From Mycocentrospora acerina (lineage: Eukaryota > Ascomycota > Dothideomycetes > Pleosporales), in assembly GCA_022701365.1 (NCBI GenBank), contig JAKUHH010000053.1:63208-127207 (forward strand): a stretch of DNA of 64,000 nucleotides, written 5' to 3'. Positions 45,359 through 55,800 of the stretch are shown piece by piece. Position numbers and translations under genes: made by a program. A model generated the notes under the pieces. That model saw only the letters and a list, made by a program, of their open reading frames with translations. It did no database searches and was not told where the DNA came from. Every line of letters starts with the position of its first letter. The first letter of the stretch is position 1.

Positions 45359-46395
45359 GCTAGACTTGACCTCAAGCACGGCTTCGAGCTCAATATCGAA
45401 GCCAAGAAATAGCCCGGTGTTGTAATTTCAGACATTGTAGGATAAAATTAGCTGATCTATATCGTTGTAGATATTGCTGTAGCCCAAGGCTGAAAAGATT
45501 GCAGAGTTTTGTTATGGATGAAGAAGAGAGGGGATGAAGAAGAGAGGGGATGAAGAAGAGAGGGGATGAAGAAGAGAGGGGATGAAGAAGAGAGGGGATG
45601 AAGAAGAGAGGGGATGAAGAAGAGAGGGGATGAAGAAGAGAGGGGATGAAGAAGAGAGGGGATGAAGAAGAGAGGGGATGAAGAAGAGAGGGGATGAAGA
45701 AGAGAGGGGATGAAGAAGAGAGGGGATGAAGAAGAGAGGGGATGAAGAAGAGAGGGGATGAAGAAGAGAGGGGATGAAGAAGAGAGGGGATGAAGAAGAG
45801 AGGGGATGAAGAAGAGAGGGGATGAAGAAGAGAGGGGATGAAGAAGAGAGGGGATGAAGAAGAGAGGGGGATGAAGAAGAATTTTTTTACAAAGCTCATT
45901 CACCGAGAAAGCTCCTTCTTGACGATTTCCTTGCCATGCGATTTCATGTCAACTGCAATTCGGAGTTATTACCCAAAATAGGCTTTTGCAAGCGCTGGTC
46001 AACGATCTGCTATAGATAGGCAAGAGCCAGCGACGTAGCATGGGGACTTTCACGGCGCTCTGGAAGGCAACCTCTTTCTTCTTGATTAGATAACGCTTGG
46101 GCTAGGTGCTCAATTGCCTGAATGCGTCAAATAAGATTTAAGCTCAGCGCACATAGCAAATACGTATTTCCTTGACGTTTAGACTTTGCAATCTTCAATC
46201 TTCAATTCTCACATAAACCTTGACACTAAATTTATTTCAAGAGTGTTCACTATTCTTAAATCATATACGAAACTGAAAATGGCCATTTCAAAAACATCTG
46301 TTTGCTTTATACTACTTTGCTACCTTCAGTACAATACGCTGGGTGATACCCACCATCGCCCAAGTGGAACCGATCAAAGGCTACCACTCCTAACC
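45359..46395. other. Upstream flank of the membrane gene, with minisatellite
   Basis: Holds the 16-bp tandem array listed separately. The open frames of about 150-170 codons across the array are by-products of its repetition. Outside the array no gene was seen. The right end is the 3' flank of the F-box gene. Confidence 0.5.
45518..45881 (+). repeat. 16-bp minisatellite, 22 identical copies
   Basis: The unit ATGAAGAAGAGAGGGG repeats 22 times without a mismatch (45518-45869). One extra G and a partial unit follow, then a T run. The plus strand is entirely purine apart from one T per unit. There are no spacers, so this is not a CRISPR array. It ends about 160 bp upstream of the first mapped exon of the membrane-protein gene. 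Confidence 0.97.
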
Positions 46396-47439
46396 CTACT
46401 TATCGTCCTCACATAGGTACAGTTTAGAATATCGTCGAACCATCAAATAAATCGCATCTGGTCCAACGCGACAATCTTTGAGATGCCCCATAAATGTTTC
46501 TTTAGTATAGAGCAGGTTTTCTTTCTGTGAGCCAATACAAGTTGAGCAGAATACACCTTCCTCTGCCTTCAAAGCTGTTGAGTCGGGCCAAGGTGCTACC
46601 ACGGCAGCCATTTGAAGTCTCAATACATAGTGGAGTGGGTCGCAAACTACACTAATGGCCCCTCGGCCTGGATCCTGCCTGATCATGGATAGTGCGCGAT
46701 AATTTCGCCCTAGTGTAAGGGCCGATGGATTAGGATTATTTTCCATCCAAGCGTCCACATCATACCAGTGACTCCAATCTAGCTTCTTACTCAAGCTTTC
46801 AAAGGGACAGTCGTACAATGTATGGCGTTCCACCATCTTGAACTTGTTCATGCCATTTGTGAAGGTGCCCAGCAATGGACGAAAACTAGGTCGAGCGGCG
46901 AGCTGCTCAGGTCGAAAAGTATACTCCACAACCAGCTCTTCTTCTGTCTTCGGCGAACTAAAATAATTGGTGTAATTACGTTGTAAACAGATAAAACAAG
47001 CTCGTAGGCAGGTTGGTAGGTAGATGCATTGTGCCAGCTTTCCGCATCCATCGCAATTTCTCTGGTAAAGCTTTCGGTATAGTTGTTTCGCTGTAATATG
47101 TGCAGAGACCTGCAATGCCACTATTCCTTTGATCGTGTTTGGCGCGATTCGGAGAGCTGTACTTAACGATGGAATCTCGTTCACGAAACGGCTCAAGTAT
47201 CGGTTGCAGAGCCGGAATTTCATTAGGTCGACGATTGAAAGATTTTCAAGAATCTCAAGCAAAAGTTCATTCGGAAGAACAGTAATCACTCCGAGCTCTC
47301 TAGCATGTGGAATTGAGTCGTTGATCGTGAAGATGAGCGCCATGCGGTCGAGGAGCCGATCCAGGTAAAACCAGTTGCTACGGAGATCGGTATGTGTGTA
47401 GGTGAGGCTCTCAATACTGGTGTTTGCTGGAAGCGCCAT
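46396..47439 (-). CDS. F-box protein with Cys-rich region
   Basis: Intronless, 347 aa from the first ATG (MALPANTSIESL). The F-box is seen at about residues 53-95: ITVLPNELLLEILENLSIVD, LMKFRLCNRYLSRFV. F-box proteins bring targets to SCF ubiquitin ligases through Skp1. After it comes a Cys pattern, NCDGCGKLAQCIYLPTC then CFICLQ, which may bind zinc, and later a CSTCIG pair. The C-terminal part is mixed alpha/beta with no repeat (no LRR or WD40), so the target-binding part is unidentified. Such F-box proteins form large fungal families. Confidence 0.78.
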   Translation of the reverse strand: MALPANTSIESLTYTHTDLRSNWFYLDRLLDRMALIFTINDSIPHARELGVITVLPNELLLEILENLSIVDLMKFRLCNRYLSRFVNEIPSLSTALRIAPNTIKGIVALQVSAHITAKQLYRKLYQRNCDGCGKLAQCIYLPTCLRACFICLQRNYTNYFSSPKTEEELVVEYTFRPEQLAARPSFRPLLGTFTNGMNKFKMVERHTLYDCPFESLSKKLDWSHWYDVDAWMENNPNPSALTLGRNYRALSMIRQDPGRGAISVVCDPLHYVLRLQMAAVVAPWPDSTALKAEEGVFCSTCIGSQKENLLYTKETFMGHLKDCRVGPDAIYLMVRRYSKLYLCEDDK

Positions 47440-49063
47440 TTTAGGATACCTTAGATGAATAAGTTTTTTGCACTGCGTTTGGCGGTGAGTTTCGGACAAG
47501 TAAGCAGCAGAAGCTGAGCTGTATTTCGAATTCTAGGTGACGGATGGTAGAATTGTTAGGCGCAAGAAAACTAAGTAAAAGCCTTTGTCACAATTCTTCG
47601 AATTTTTTAGTGTGTCGGTATTCTGTGTTACTGCTTTGAGGTTGACGGCGGCCGCGTTTATGAGCACTCCTACTGAGTCACAGTTTTGTAGGAACGCGAT
47701 CGCAACCACAGTTCGAAGAGGCCCAACAATTCGAAAAACCCACAGTACCAGGTTTTGCAAAGACCTTGACAAAGATTTATGATTAAAAAAGGATATCATC
47801 CAGACATTTAATGCATACCATCGATTCTGGATTTATTTTGCTTATATATGAATCATTAATGCATTCTCCTACCCGCAATCAATTCTATAAACTAATGTTG
47901 ACCCTGCTAAGAAAAAAGTCGACTGGTTTCAGAACTTGCACCGCGACTAAACCGTTGAGAATTTGTCACAGGCTGAGCGCTTCAAAACTCAACATGGGGA
48001 AGAATATGGCACTGTGAAATCCGACCAGGTATAGAAGGGTTTGCCGTAGGAAAGTTTTCAGGAGTGGAATTCGTAGATTTGATATTGAATTATCCTACTG
48101 TGGGATCGATGAGGAAAGATAAGTGAAATTTACAGCCCAGGAAGGTGCCTACTATGGAGCAAAACCTAAACTTCAAGTTTTTTCTCCATATGTTGCTTGA
48201 TATTGACACTTACTTTCACCTAATTCGTCAGCAATTGTGATCCATAAATATGCAACGGAACTGGCTGCAGCATATTATGCACAGTATAACTGTTACTCAG
48301 ATATCCACCAGAGGGAATCTGTAACTCCTAGCCATTGCAAGGATATTTTTGTTCTATCGAACGATGTAGTAGATAATAAAGTATTGCTGATTATTTCTCT
48401 TGCATATCATAGCAGGAGAGTGCTACATCCTTGCAATCGGCTTCCAGTAATTCAAATCAGAAAGATCACTAACTTAAGTGTCAGATGAATTCTCTAAAAT
48501 GTTCATTTTTGGCCGAAGATATTGGAATTAACAAGTTTTGGTTCTTGCTACAAATATTAGATCAACGGTCCATTATCGAGTGGCAGGCGCGCTGGTTAGC
48601 GAGCAACTGAAAATACGAATACAAATACCTATACACGTGTACTCTATGTTCTAACTAATCTGCGAAATGAGTCACATCTATATGTCGCAGGACTTGGCTA
48701 GAGAGTCAAATTTGTCAGAAGATTTTGTATATACTACAAACTCCGTAGGGGTCAATGCAAAAAGCTCCACGTATTCTTCAAACACAGTCCGCACAAACAA
48801 AATGTAATTTGAGGTACTAGTTGTGATAAACTAAGATGAGTTATCTCTCCTATACTAATGTTACCCGCGAAAAATTGCTATTATGGTATCATATTTTGAT
48901 CTGTGACGAAGGCTTAAGAAGAGTTTTCCCATTTGTTTCATGACAAGCAGACAATGTAAGGCATCCGTTAAATGGAGGTACATATCCAAAGGTCCTTACC
49001 AAACCTAGTACTGATATTGCTAGTCATATACGATGTTATTCCTGAGACACTCATCAAATCATT
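47440..49063. other. AT-rich gene-free stretch
   Basis: No coding region is supported; frames up to about 88 codons lack motifs. The right end leads into the tRNA gene. Confidence 0.5.
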
Positions 49064-49173
49064 GGGCTTGTGGTTTAGTGGTATAATTTTCCCTTAGCAT
49101 CACAAGTGATTTCACCTGATACCAAGTGGTTCAAATATGGGAAAGGTCCTGGGTTCGATTCCCAGCAAGTCCA
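49064..49173 (+). tRNA. tRNA-Ala (AGC) with 38-nt intron
   Basis: The acceptor stem GGGCTTG pairs with CAAGTCC (one G-T pair) and the discriminator is A. The D arm TGGTTTAGTGGTA doubles as the A box (49071-49081). The anticodon stem TTCCC pairs with GGGAA around the loop TTAGCAT, giving anticodon AGC. The T arm is CTGGG-TTCGATT-CCCAG, with the B box GGTTCGATTCC at 49152-49162. The intron is 49100-49137, after position 37 as in canonical tRNA introns. The mature tRNA has 72 nt before CCA addition. A G3-T70 wobble is the known alanine identity element, which confirms the call. Confidence 0.95.
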
Positions 49174-49180
49174 TCTTTTT
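49174..49180 (+). terminator. RNA polymerase III terminator
   Basis: A run of five Ts directly follows the tRNA 3' end, as expected for polymerase III termination. Confidence 0.85.
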
Positions 49181-51005
49181 GCTCTTTGCTCGCTTTTTTA
49201 TTCACTTGTTGTGGTTGCTTGCGAGAATGCAAGCTTTTTTGACGGTTTTATTAGCGTTTTATGACTATGTTGAATCGAGGGAAGGTGTGGGTAACATGTT
49301 ACTCTGCCTCACTTGGAGAAAGTGGAAAGAACGTGACAAACTCTTCAACCGGGAGCCTTGTCTTAATGGTTGCTTGGGCTTCATATGATTATTGTGCATA
49401 ATCGCAATGGTAATCGCAATGGTTGTCGCAAACTGCCGTTGCTTTTTCTTCCCTAACAATTCACTGCCTCCGTTGCTTGATTGATCGCTCAAGTAACCAT
49501 AAGTTAGCTTTAATAGAAACTACAGCGCCTGCAATACACCAGACTAACAAAGACATGGGTATCATCATCCTCACAAACAAGCCTTATCGTGTGAAACATA
49601 AGGGAAGTTGATGCCTCAATGGATACATCAATTAGAGTACTACTCGAGATGCCTTTTCAAGTCGCCTTATTCTATAGGATTGTTAATCGCGCAGACACGC
49701 ATCGTGTTGAGATCACAGACGATACGAAAGCTGTTGACCCCTCACTCGATACCCTCAAGTATGGATCCTGCATCATGTCCGTTCTCGCTGATTGAGTTCG
49801 GGGTGAAGATTTTTTCAACTCTAACTCAACATGCCGAACTTTACATCCGACACGCCCCAGACTGTACGACTCTGGAGACTATATGAAAGACCATTGCATT
49901 GCCGACAGTCATCGTTAAGGTTTGTCGAACGTGTTGTGGAATAACGGTTGTTAGAAATGGACGGGAATACGGGATAGTGCACCGTCCTACTAGTATACAG
50001 TCACGACTAATTTCTGTGGGACTGATCTTTCTTATTTTAATGAGATGAATACTTCAGAACTGCGATACAGTAGTTGGCATGCGAAACGAAGGCGCCTTTG
50101 TTCCAATAGACTTGCCATCCCCATTAAAGAACTAGACGAGTTATAGGTATCGATGAGCTCCTCTCTCCTTGCCAAGGATCCTAACAAAGCGCAGATGAAA
50201 TTGATAGACATCTGCTCGATATGACAGTTCACTTTCTGTGTTGACACATAACATTTTAGTCCTTTACTCACGAGCATTTGCACTTTGCTGCTACCTATTC
50301 CGAATTTGAAGCGACGCTGTTATTGTAATGCCTAGGGAGTTGAAGACTACAAGGCCCCCATGACCTGGAGGCTTATTTCTAGTCCACAATTGGACTATTG
50401 AAAATTCCACATTCAAATCTTGGGATTCAAATTGTTACACTGGTGTAGTCTACCAATGAACAAGATCATCTTTACAGTCTCGATGTAACTTTAAAAAGGC
50501 TGTATATCCCGGCTGTCCCTACTGCGCATACATGACAGATAACCTTAGCCTGAAATCTATGTTCGATCGCCAAAGGGTCTCGAACAGACTAGACAAGTTT
50601 ATGCGGGATGGATGGCGGGGGATGCTAGCGTGGTGGATCGGGTCGATTACACAACCCGACACACTAACCAAAAGCAGAAGGAATGTTCGAGCATCCTCGC
50701 GAGTCTTCCTGACAAACATCGAAACATCACCAAGCATCGCGAATCACCCACTTTCTTCCAGCATACTCTTCGTACTTACGGAATCTGTATTGCTCATCAG
50801 AGAGTACGCAAGCTGCTGATGCCTACAGAGTCGCCACCATGTTTATAAAGGCAGCATCCGCGATCGTCATATCTTTCATCATCATTCCAGAACACAGACA
50901 CACAATCAGATCCACAACATCTATCTTTACTCTCAAATCTTTCCCATATTGAACATAGTCTCCGATTACCAGAAGATCATACCGACGCCTCCAAACTCAC
51001 CAACA
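49181..51005. other. Gene-free stretch leading into the Hsp30 promoter
   Basis: No gene is supported between the tRNA and the Hsp30 gene. Small frames lack motifs. Confidence 0.5.
50680..50892 (+). promoter_or_regulatory. Hsp30 promoter: TATA box and heat-shock-element-like sites
   Basis: A TATAAAG box is at 50844-50850, 156 bp before the start codon. A GAANNTTC pair (GAATGTTC, 50681-50688) lies upstream and a TTCNNGAA pair (TTCCAGAA, 50885-50892) lies in the leader. Paired inverted nGAAn units are the binding pattern of heat-shock factor; three contiguous units, the stronger form, were not seen. Confidence 0.5.
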
Positions 51006-51968
51006 ATGGCCTTTTTCCTCACACCACGATTCGCACCCGCCTATCAGGCACCACAATGCAATCCATTCGGCTTCTGCGCTCCTGTATCACGGCCCGCATA
51101 CTCCTACCGCATTTCTAGACCACAGCCTCGCCGTCCCGTGTATCCATCATTTGACCAGTTCCTTACTCAGGTTGATGAGCTTCTGAGTGACATTGATCGT
51201 GAAGCGGAGCGCCGAGCGCAGCTAGAGGCTCAGCTAGAGGCTCAGCGAGAAGCTCAGCGAGAGGCTGAGCGAGAGGCCCAACGTCAGCAACAGCAGCGAG
51301 AGTCTGCTCTCCGTGCCAATTTTGCTATTAGCCAAATCGAGAAGGGGTGGCAGCTTAACGGCGATGTCCACGGTTTCGAGCAGGAGAACATCAATATCGA
51401 AGTTACAGGCGAGCATACTCTGAAAGTAGCTGGTAACACCGAATGGAAACCAGATGTACAGGAGCAGCACCAAAGTACAGTTGAACAACAGCTCCTCGAT
51501 AGTCCCCAACACGAGACCAACGACACCACAGCTGCCGAACCTGAACTCCAGTCTGAAACCGAGACTGTTCGCTCAGCCACACCTTCCAGCGACGCCGGTT
51601 CACACAAGTCCTATCAGGCGTTTGTCGAGGACGACTTTGAAGACCTCACCGCTGAGGCATCATCAATATTCTCCACACCTTCAGAAGAATCGACAAATTC
51701 CAAGCCAAACGAGCCCAAGGGCAAAGAGAAGGCGGTCGAGGAGTCCGCTGTTGCGCAACAAGCACAGCCTGAGGTCCCTGTTGCGCAAGTACAGCAACAG
51801 CAGCATCATCTGCGAGAAGAGCGAGCCCATGGATCGTTTGAGCATATTTTTACATTCCCGGAACGCATAGATGCAAGCAACGTGAGCGCTAGCTTTAAGG
51901 ATGGTGTCCTACAGATCACTGTGCCAAAAGCACCGACACAGCAAACCAGGAGGATCGCTCTTCTATGA
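51006..51968 (+). CDS. Small heat-shock protein, Hsp30 type
   Basis: Alpha-crystallin (Hsp20) chaperone of the fungal Hsp30 type, which holds unfolding proteins in the cytosol. Intronless, 320 aa, starting MAFFLTPRFAPAY; upstream in-frame codons lack an ATG. Residues 55-105 are a charged Glu/Arg/Gln-rich helix made of near-repeats of LEAQ/REAQ. The alpha-crystallin domain begins at about residue 114 (GWQLNGDVHGF, INIEVTGEHTLKVAG). It is then broken by an acidic, Gln/Ser-rich insert of about 130-150 residues (rich in EQ, TP, SS). It resumes at about 278 (FEHIFTFPERID, VSASFKDGVLQITVPK). The insert between strands is known for fungal Hsp30 but is long here. The upstream TATA and heat-shock-element-like sites fit heat induction. 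Confidence 0.92.
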   Translation: MAFFLTPRFAPAYQAPQCNPFGFCAPVSRPAYSYRISRPQPRRPVYPSFDQFLTQVDELLSDIDREAERRAQLEAQLEAQREAQREAEREAQRQQQQRESALRANFAISQIEKGWQLNGDVHGFEQENINIEVTGEHTLKVAGNTEWKPDVQEQHQSTVEQQLLDSPQHETNDTTAAEPELQSETETVRSATPSSDAGSHKSYQAFVEDDFEDLTAEASSIFSTPSEESTNSKPNEPKGKEKAVEESAVAQQAQPEVPVAQVQQQQHHLREERAHGSFEHIFTFPERIDASNVSASFKDGVLQITVPKAPTQQTRRIALL

Positions 51969-52486
51969 ACGGAAGAAAGAAGGAAGAGAAAGATTTGAGC
52001 AAAGGAACTGCGAGAACGATAATGAATATGTATACTTAACAATGAGGATTGAACATGATAGAGAACTTTTTTTACAAGTAATGAAATAATTGCAGCGTTT
52101 AGTCAATGTTTGAAATTCTTTTTCAAATGTGCATGTGAATACACCTCCTTCGAACCGTGCTTGTCAAAATCCCATGCCTGTCTCACTAAGAGTGAAAAAC
52201 ACTTCAAGCAGTCATTGAATTTGCCACTGGCCAATAAGCAATTCAGCAATTGCAATTGTGTAGATCTAAATGATATGCAGGCCAGGGGTGAAATGAATAG
52301 AAGAGGGAATAGACTTTAACAACAACGAAATGTGTCCGACAGAACCTGTTTTACTAAACGTGAGAAGACAAGAGAAGACAAAAGAAGACACAAGTTCATT
52401 AATGGCGAAAACCACCATAGATATGAAATTCCAATGTTACACTGTTCCAGTTTATCTATTTACTCGACATGATCCCTGACATTTAT
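51969..52486. other. Convergent 3' intergenic region
   Basis: About 520 bp between the Hsp30 gene and the GPI-type protein gene. It has an AGAAGACA repeat near 52,361-52,391. No gene was seen. Confidence 0.5.
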
Positions 52487-52823
52487 CTACAAAATCCAAG
52501 CGGCAACACCAAGAGCGGCGGCGGCAACACCACCGAGCTCTCCAGAGACCATACCGGCGGCACCAGTGTGGGTAGCGGAGGCGCTGGCAGCTGAGGAGGC
52601 CTTTGAGGCAGCCGAGGAGGCAGCACTGCTAGCTGAGCTGGCCACGGAAGAGCGGGAAGATGCGGCAGAGGAGGCGACAGAGGAAGCAGCACTGCTGAGG
52701 GAAGAGAGGGCGCTAGTATAGTGTTAGGGCGTTGTGCTTGGAGGAAAAGCATTGAATAGCATACCTAGTCTGAGCAGCGGCAAGGCCGGCAAGGACGGGG
52801 AGGGCGATGATGGAGAAACGCAT
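52487..52823 (-). CDS. Small Ser/Ala-rich GPI-type cell-wall protein
   Basis: Two exons, 52823-52765 and 52712-52487, give 94 aa. The 52-nt intron has a GTATGC donor and ACTAG acceptor. It starts with a signal peptide (MRFSIIALPVLAGLAAAQ, residues 1-18). The middle is almost only Ser and Ala in SSAAS-type units, a site for O-mannosylation. The end is a hydrophobic GPI-addition tail (GVAAAALGVAAWIL) preceded by small residues (THTGAAG). This is the layout of short fungal GPI-anchored surface proteins. Codons are strongly C-ending, suggesting high expression. A TATAAAG box lies at 52954-52960 on the same strand. The stop lies four bases away from the end of an overlapping frame, which could mislead automatic calls. 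Confidence 0.85.
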
Positions 52824-55800
52824 GTTGATGGTTATGTGATTTGATTGGAGGAACCGAGCGAATGAGTAGGTAATTGAGGTGACAATTGTCAAGTTGCAAG
52901 ATTGGAGACAGCAGTTGGATTGATATTCAGAGAGCTGGCAGCGCCTCCATCCGCTTTATATCTCCGCCAGAGCTCCTGGACGCAGGCTGGATGAATGACC
53001 AACCCTTTATGGTAAGGGGCTGGATGTGGTGGAATAGCCTGTTTTTTGTGTCAATGCAGTCCAGACAGTACACCTGCCCGTGCACGGCCAACACGCCTAT
53101 GTGCAATGGGACACGACGTACCTGATTTATCCGGCTCCTAACCTGATGGATACAAATTTCATGTCCACGGACAGGTTCGAGCGCGGTGTGGCTTGTATAG
53201 CTGAAGTGCGCCGCAGGCGCGGACATGGCTCCCATGGCTCCCATTGGGGCGCAGCAGCATCTGTGGCAAGGATAACGCCAAATAGGAACGACTTGCGTGA
53301 TTTTGTGGATATACGGCAACTGCGGGGATTTGGTCTAGTCGGCGTCAAATCAAGTTTTAGTGTCATGTCGAGATTTTAGCTTGGTGGACTATAGGGTAGA
53401 GCATTTCCGATTCGTCTTTGCAGGAGACCAGAGCCATACTGATCATCTCGAGGCGTTGTAGCCAGCTGGTCAAGAGCAGCAATTGTGCACATATCGTGAT
53501 GTGGATGGCCACGATCGACCCATGCAACCGGATCCGATCACTTGAAGAGCACTGATCGGCACGCCACACCGGCCGCTACCCGCTCCAGCCCCCTCCATAT
53601 TGCACATCTCCATTGCTTGTTACTGGCATCAGCCAATGGTGACGTAACAACAAAAGCTTAATGTAGCCCCAAATCCTTGCGCTCTGTATGGCCAGCTCCC
53701 CACCCGACTACACCGCGTTACCCGGACAGCGCATTGGCTTTGTCTTCCTTTCTCCGACCGTTCCCTCGAGAATCTTATGAATAAGCGACTCCCTTGGAGC
53801 ATCTGGAGAGTACAATTGCTGGTTTCTGCAGACTTTGACTTCAAGCAAGAAATGACTTCTATGTCATTACGCCTCGTCGTTTTTTGTTCTCGAGAGTACG
53901 AGCATCCTCAAGCGCCCTGACCATCTCGACGTCGCTCCTCCGTCATCTTCCAAGGTTCCAAGACCACTGACGTCGACAAAACGAAAGGCTCGCATGCTAG
54001 TCGCCTCAGTCTGTGCTCAACCCTCACCGAAAACGTTATCACCATGGGGGTTCACATTCCATGGCCACTCGACTGGCGCAACGCCAGCTCCGAATCAATT
54101 CGGTGTTGCGACTATTTGCCCTCAACAGTCTCAAGAACTTAATCTTGGCGCGCGCATAAGCATTAGATTGTGAAGTCGCGCTTGGTTAAAGAGGGAAGTT
54201 TGCCAACCTTTAGTATTCTGCTAAGGCAATACACGGCTGTTTTTTCAAGAGGAGCATCTGCGTGCGCTTCGTTCGAGTAGACAGCGGGATAACGTCGCTG
54301 ATTACTACCCAATGTCGCGACTGCACCAGAGGAAAGAGAAGAGTTGCAACACTCATTTAGTGCAAATGATGAAATAGACACACGGCTGTTAGTTCACTGC
54401 AGGCTTCATGCTTGACACAAATCTTCCCGAGGAGTTGACCTTTCAGGTTCGCAACGGACTGAGCGATAAGGCATAAGCACGAGGCTACTTGTGCACCGTG
54501 TAATGCAATCAGTTTCGGAAACCACATCTTCGTGGTTCTGGTTGTGATTCTTTAGTGGGGTTCCGTTGATGACAGCTGCCATTCTTGTTGAATCGCATGA
54601 CGTGCGCTACCATTGTAGTAGACTCACTATCCAAATCAATGGCCGACCTGATCGATTTCACGAGATATGAAGATCGACGTGGACGCACAGCTTGTTGGCA
54701 GACCCAAGACAGACCGAGTTGAAGCCATAATGCACAGACTGCACCTAGTCATATTAACAACGCACTGAACACGGCCCGTTTTCTCTTGCGCCTTCCATTT
54801 ACAACTCGTCGTCGCGATCATCGAATGCTAGCGGAATAAACTATTTCTAGTTGTCTCCCACGGTTTCTTTACCGATGGGGTTAACGCAATTGCAGATAGC
54901 CATTCGTTTCCATGGCAAAACTAACAGGTTTCTCACAATGCTTTTTCCATGAATTTAACCTAGTTGCCTGAGTTAGGCCCTAACACCTGTTTTCAAGAAT
55001 GTCTTCAAGATATGTATCTTTTCACATACTTAGGCTGGATGTTACATTCAGAGGTGCAGGGTAGGTACACTTTTGGCCTGGGCAGGTTAGGCGTTCTTGA
55101 GAAGTGCAATAAGGTTATTATCCGATTCAAGATCCTGGTACTGTTATCACGGTGAGCAGTGTCGTCGAAATCAACCGCCCCGTTGCGTTTCAAGGGGGTT
55201 GGTGCCTGAGCAGATTAGAAATACGAAGTATCCTACAGCTGACCATCGAAATCCTGACAAACTCTGTTTGGAAAAGGGAATTCCAGCTAAGTGAATTGAT
55301 AGATGATCGAAAACTTATTTGCACTTCAGTAGAAACTCATCACGAGTTCAAGAAATAAATGCCTCCTTTTGTTGGGTTGCTGAAGATTCCATGCGTTTCC
55401 ATGACATGATGTTGATTGCTTACCTCGTATTTCCATCCCACTCAACACCCTTGTATAATAAAATGTAACATCTCACTAATTGAATCCGTCAATAAACGGA
55501 AAAGCTAGGGCCATCTACTCGAAGTCATACAGGCATTGGACACTCGATAGATGAGCAATTGCCATCAAGACGACAGCATTTTTCTCCAGTAACTGCCGAA
55601 CGCCCAGGCATCCGAGACGGAAATTGCCCCCATCAGGTTAGCCACCATGGCAGGAACCAATGAGATGCGTTATGAGACAATCGGTGCTGCCGTGCCCATC
55701 GAGTCTGCCTTGAGAAGACACAAATAATTTGCCGGTATTAGATGCATCTCTGCCTACCGGGATCAGTATTACAGTCTGACATTGTCATGTGGGGCTTCTT

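Noticed and set aside
45518..45881. CRISPR-like array
   Set aside because: The units are directly adjacent without spacers, and the genome is eukaryotic.
45390..45903. Two long overlapping minus-strand frames of about 150-170 codons, rich in FIPSLLHPLSSSS
   Set aside because: They are produced wholly by the 16-bp tandem array, which cycles through all frames without stops. There is no independent coding evidence.
53640..54800. Possible diverged repeat pair at about 53.7 and 54.75 kb, with similar short minus-strand peptides (VTRCS / MTRCS)
   Set aside because: The likeness is short and roughly at chance level by eye. A self-dot-plot would decide.
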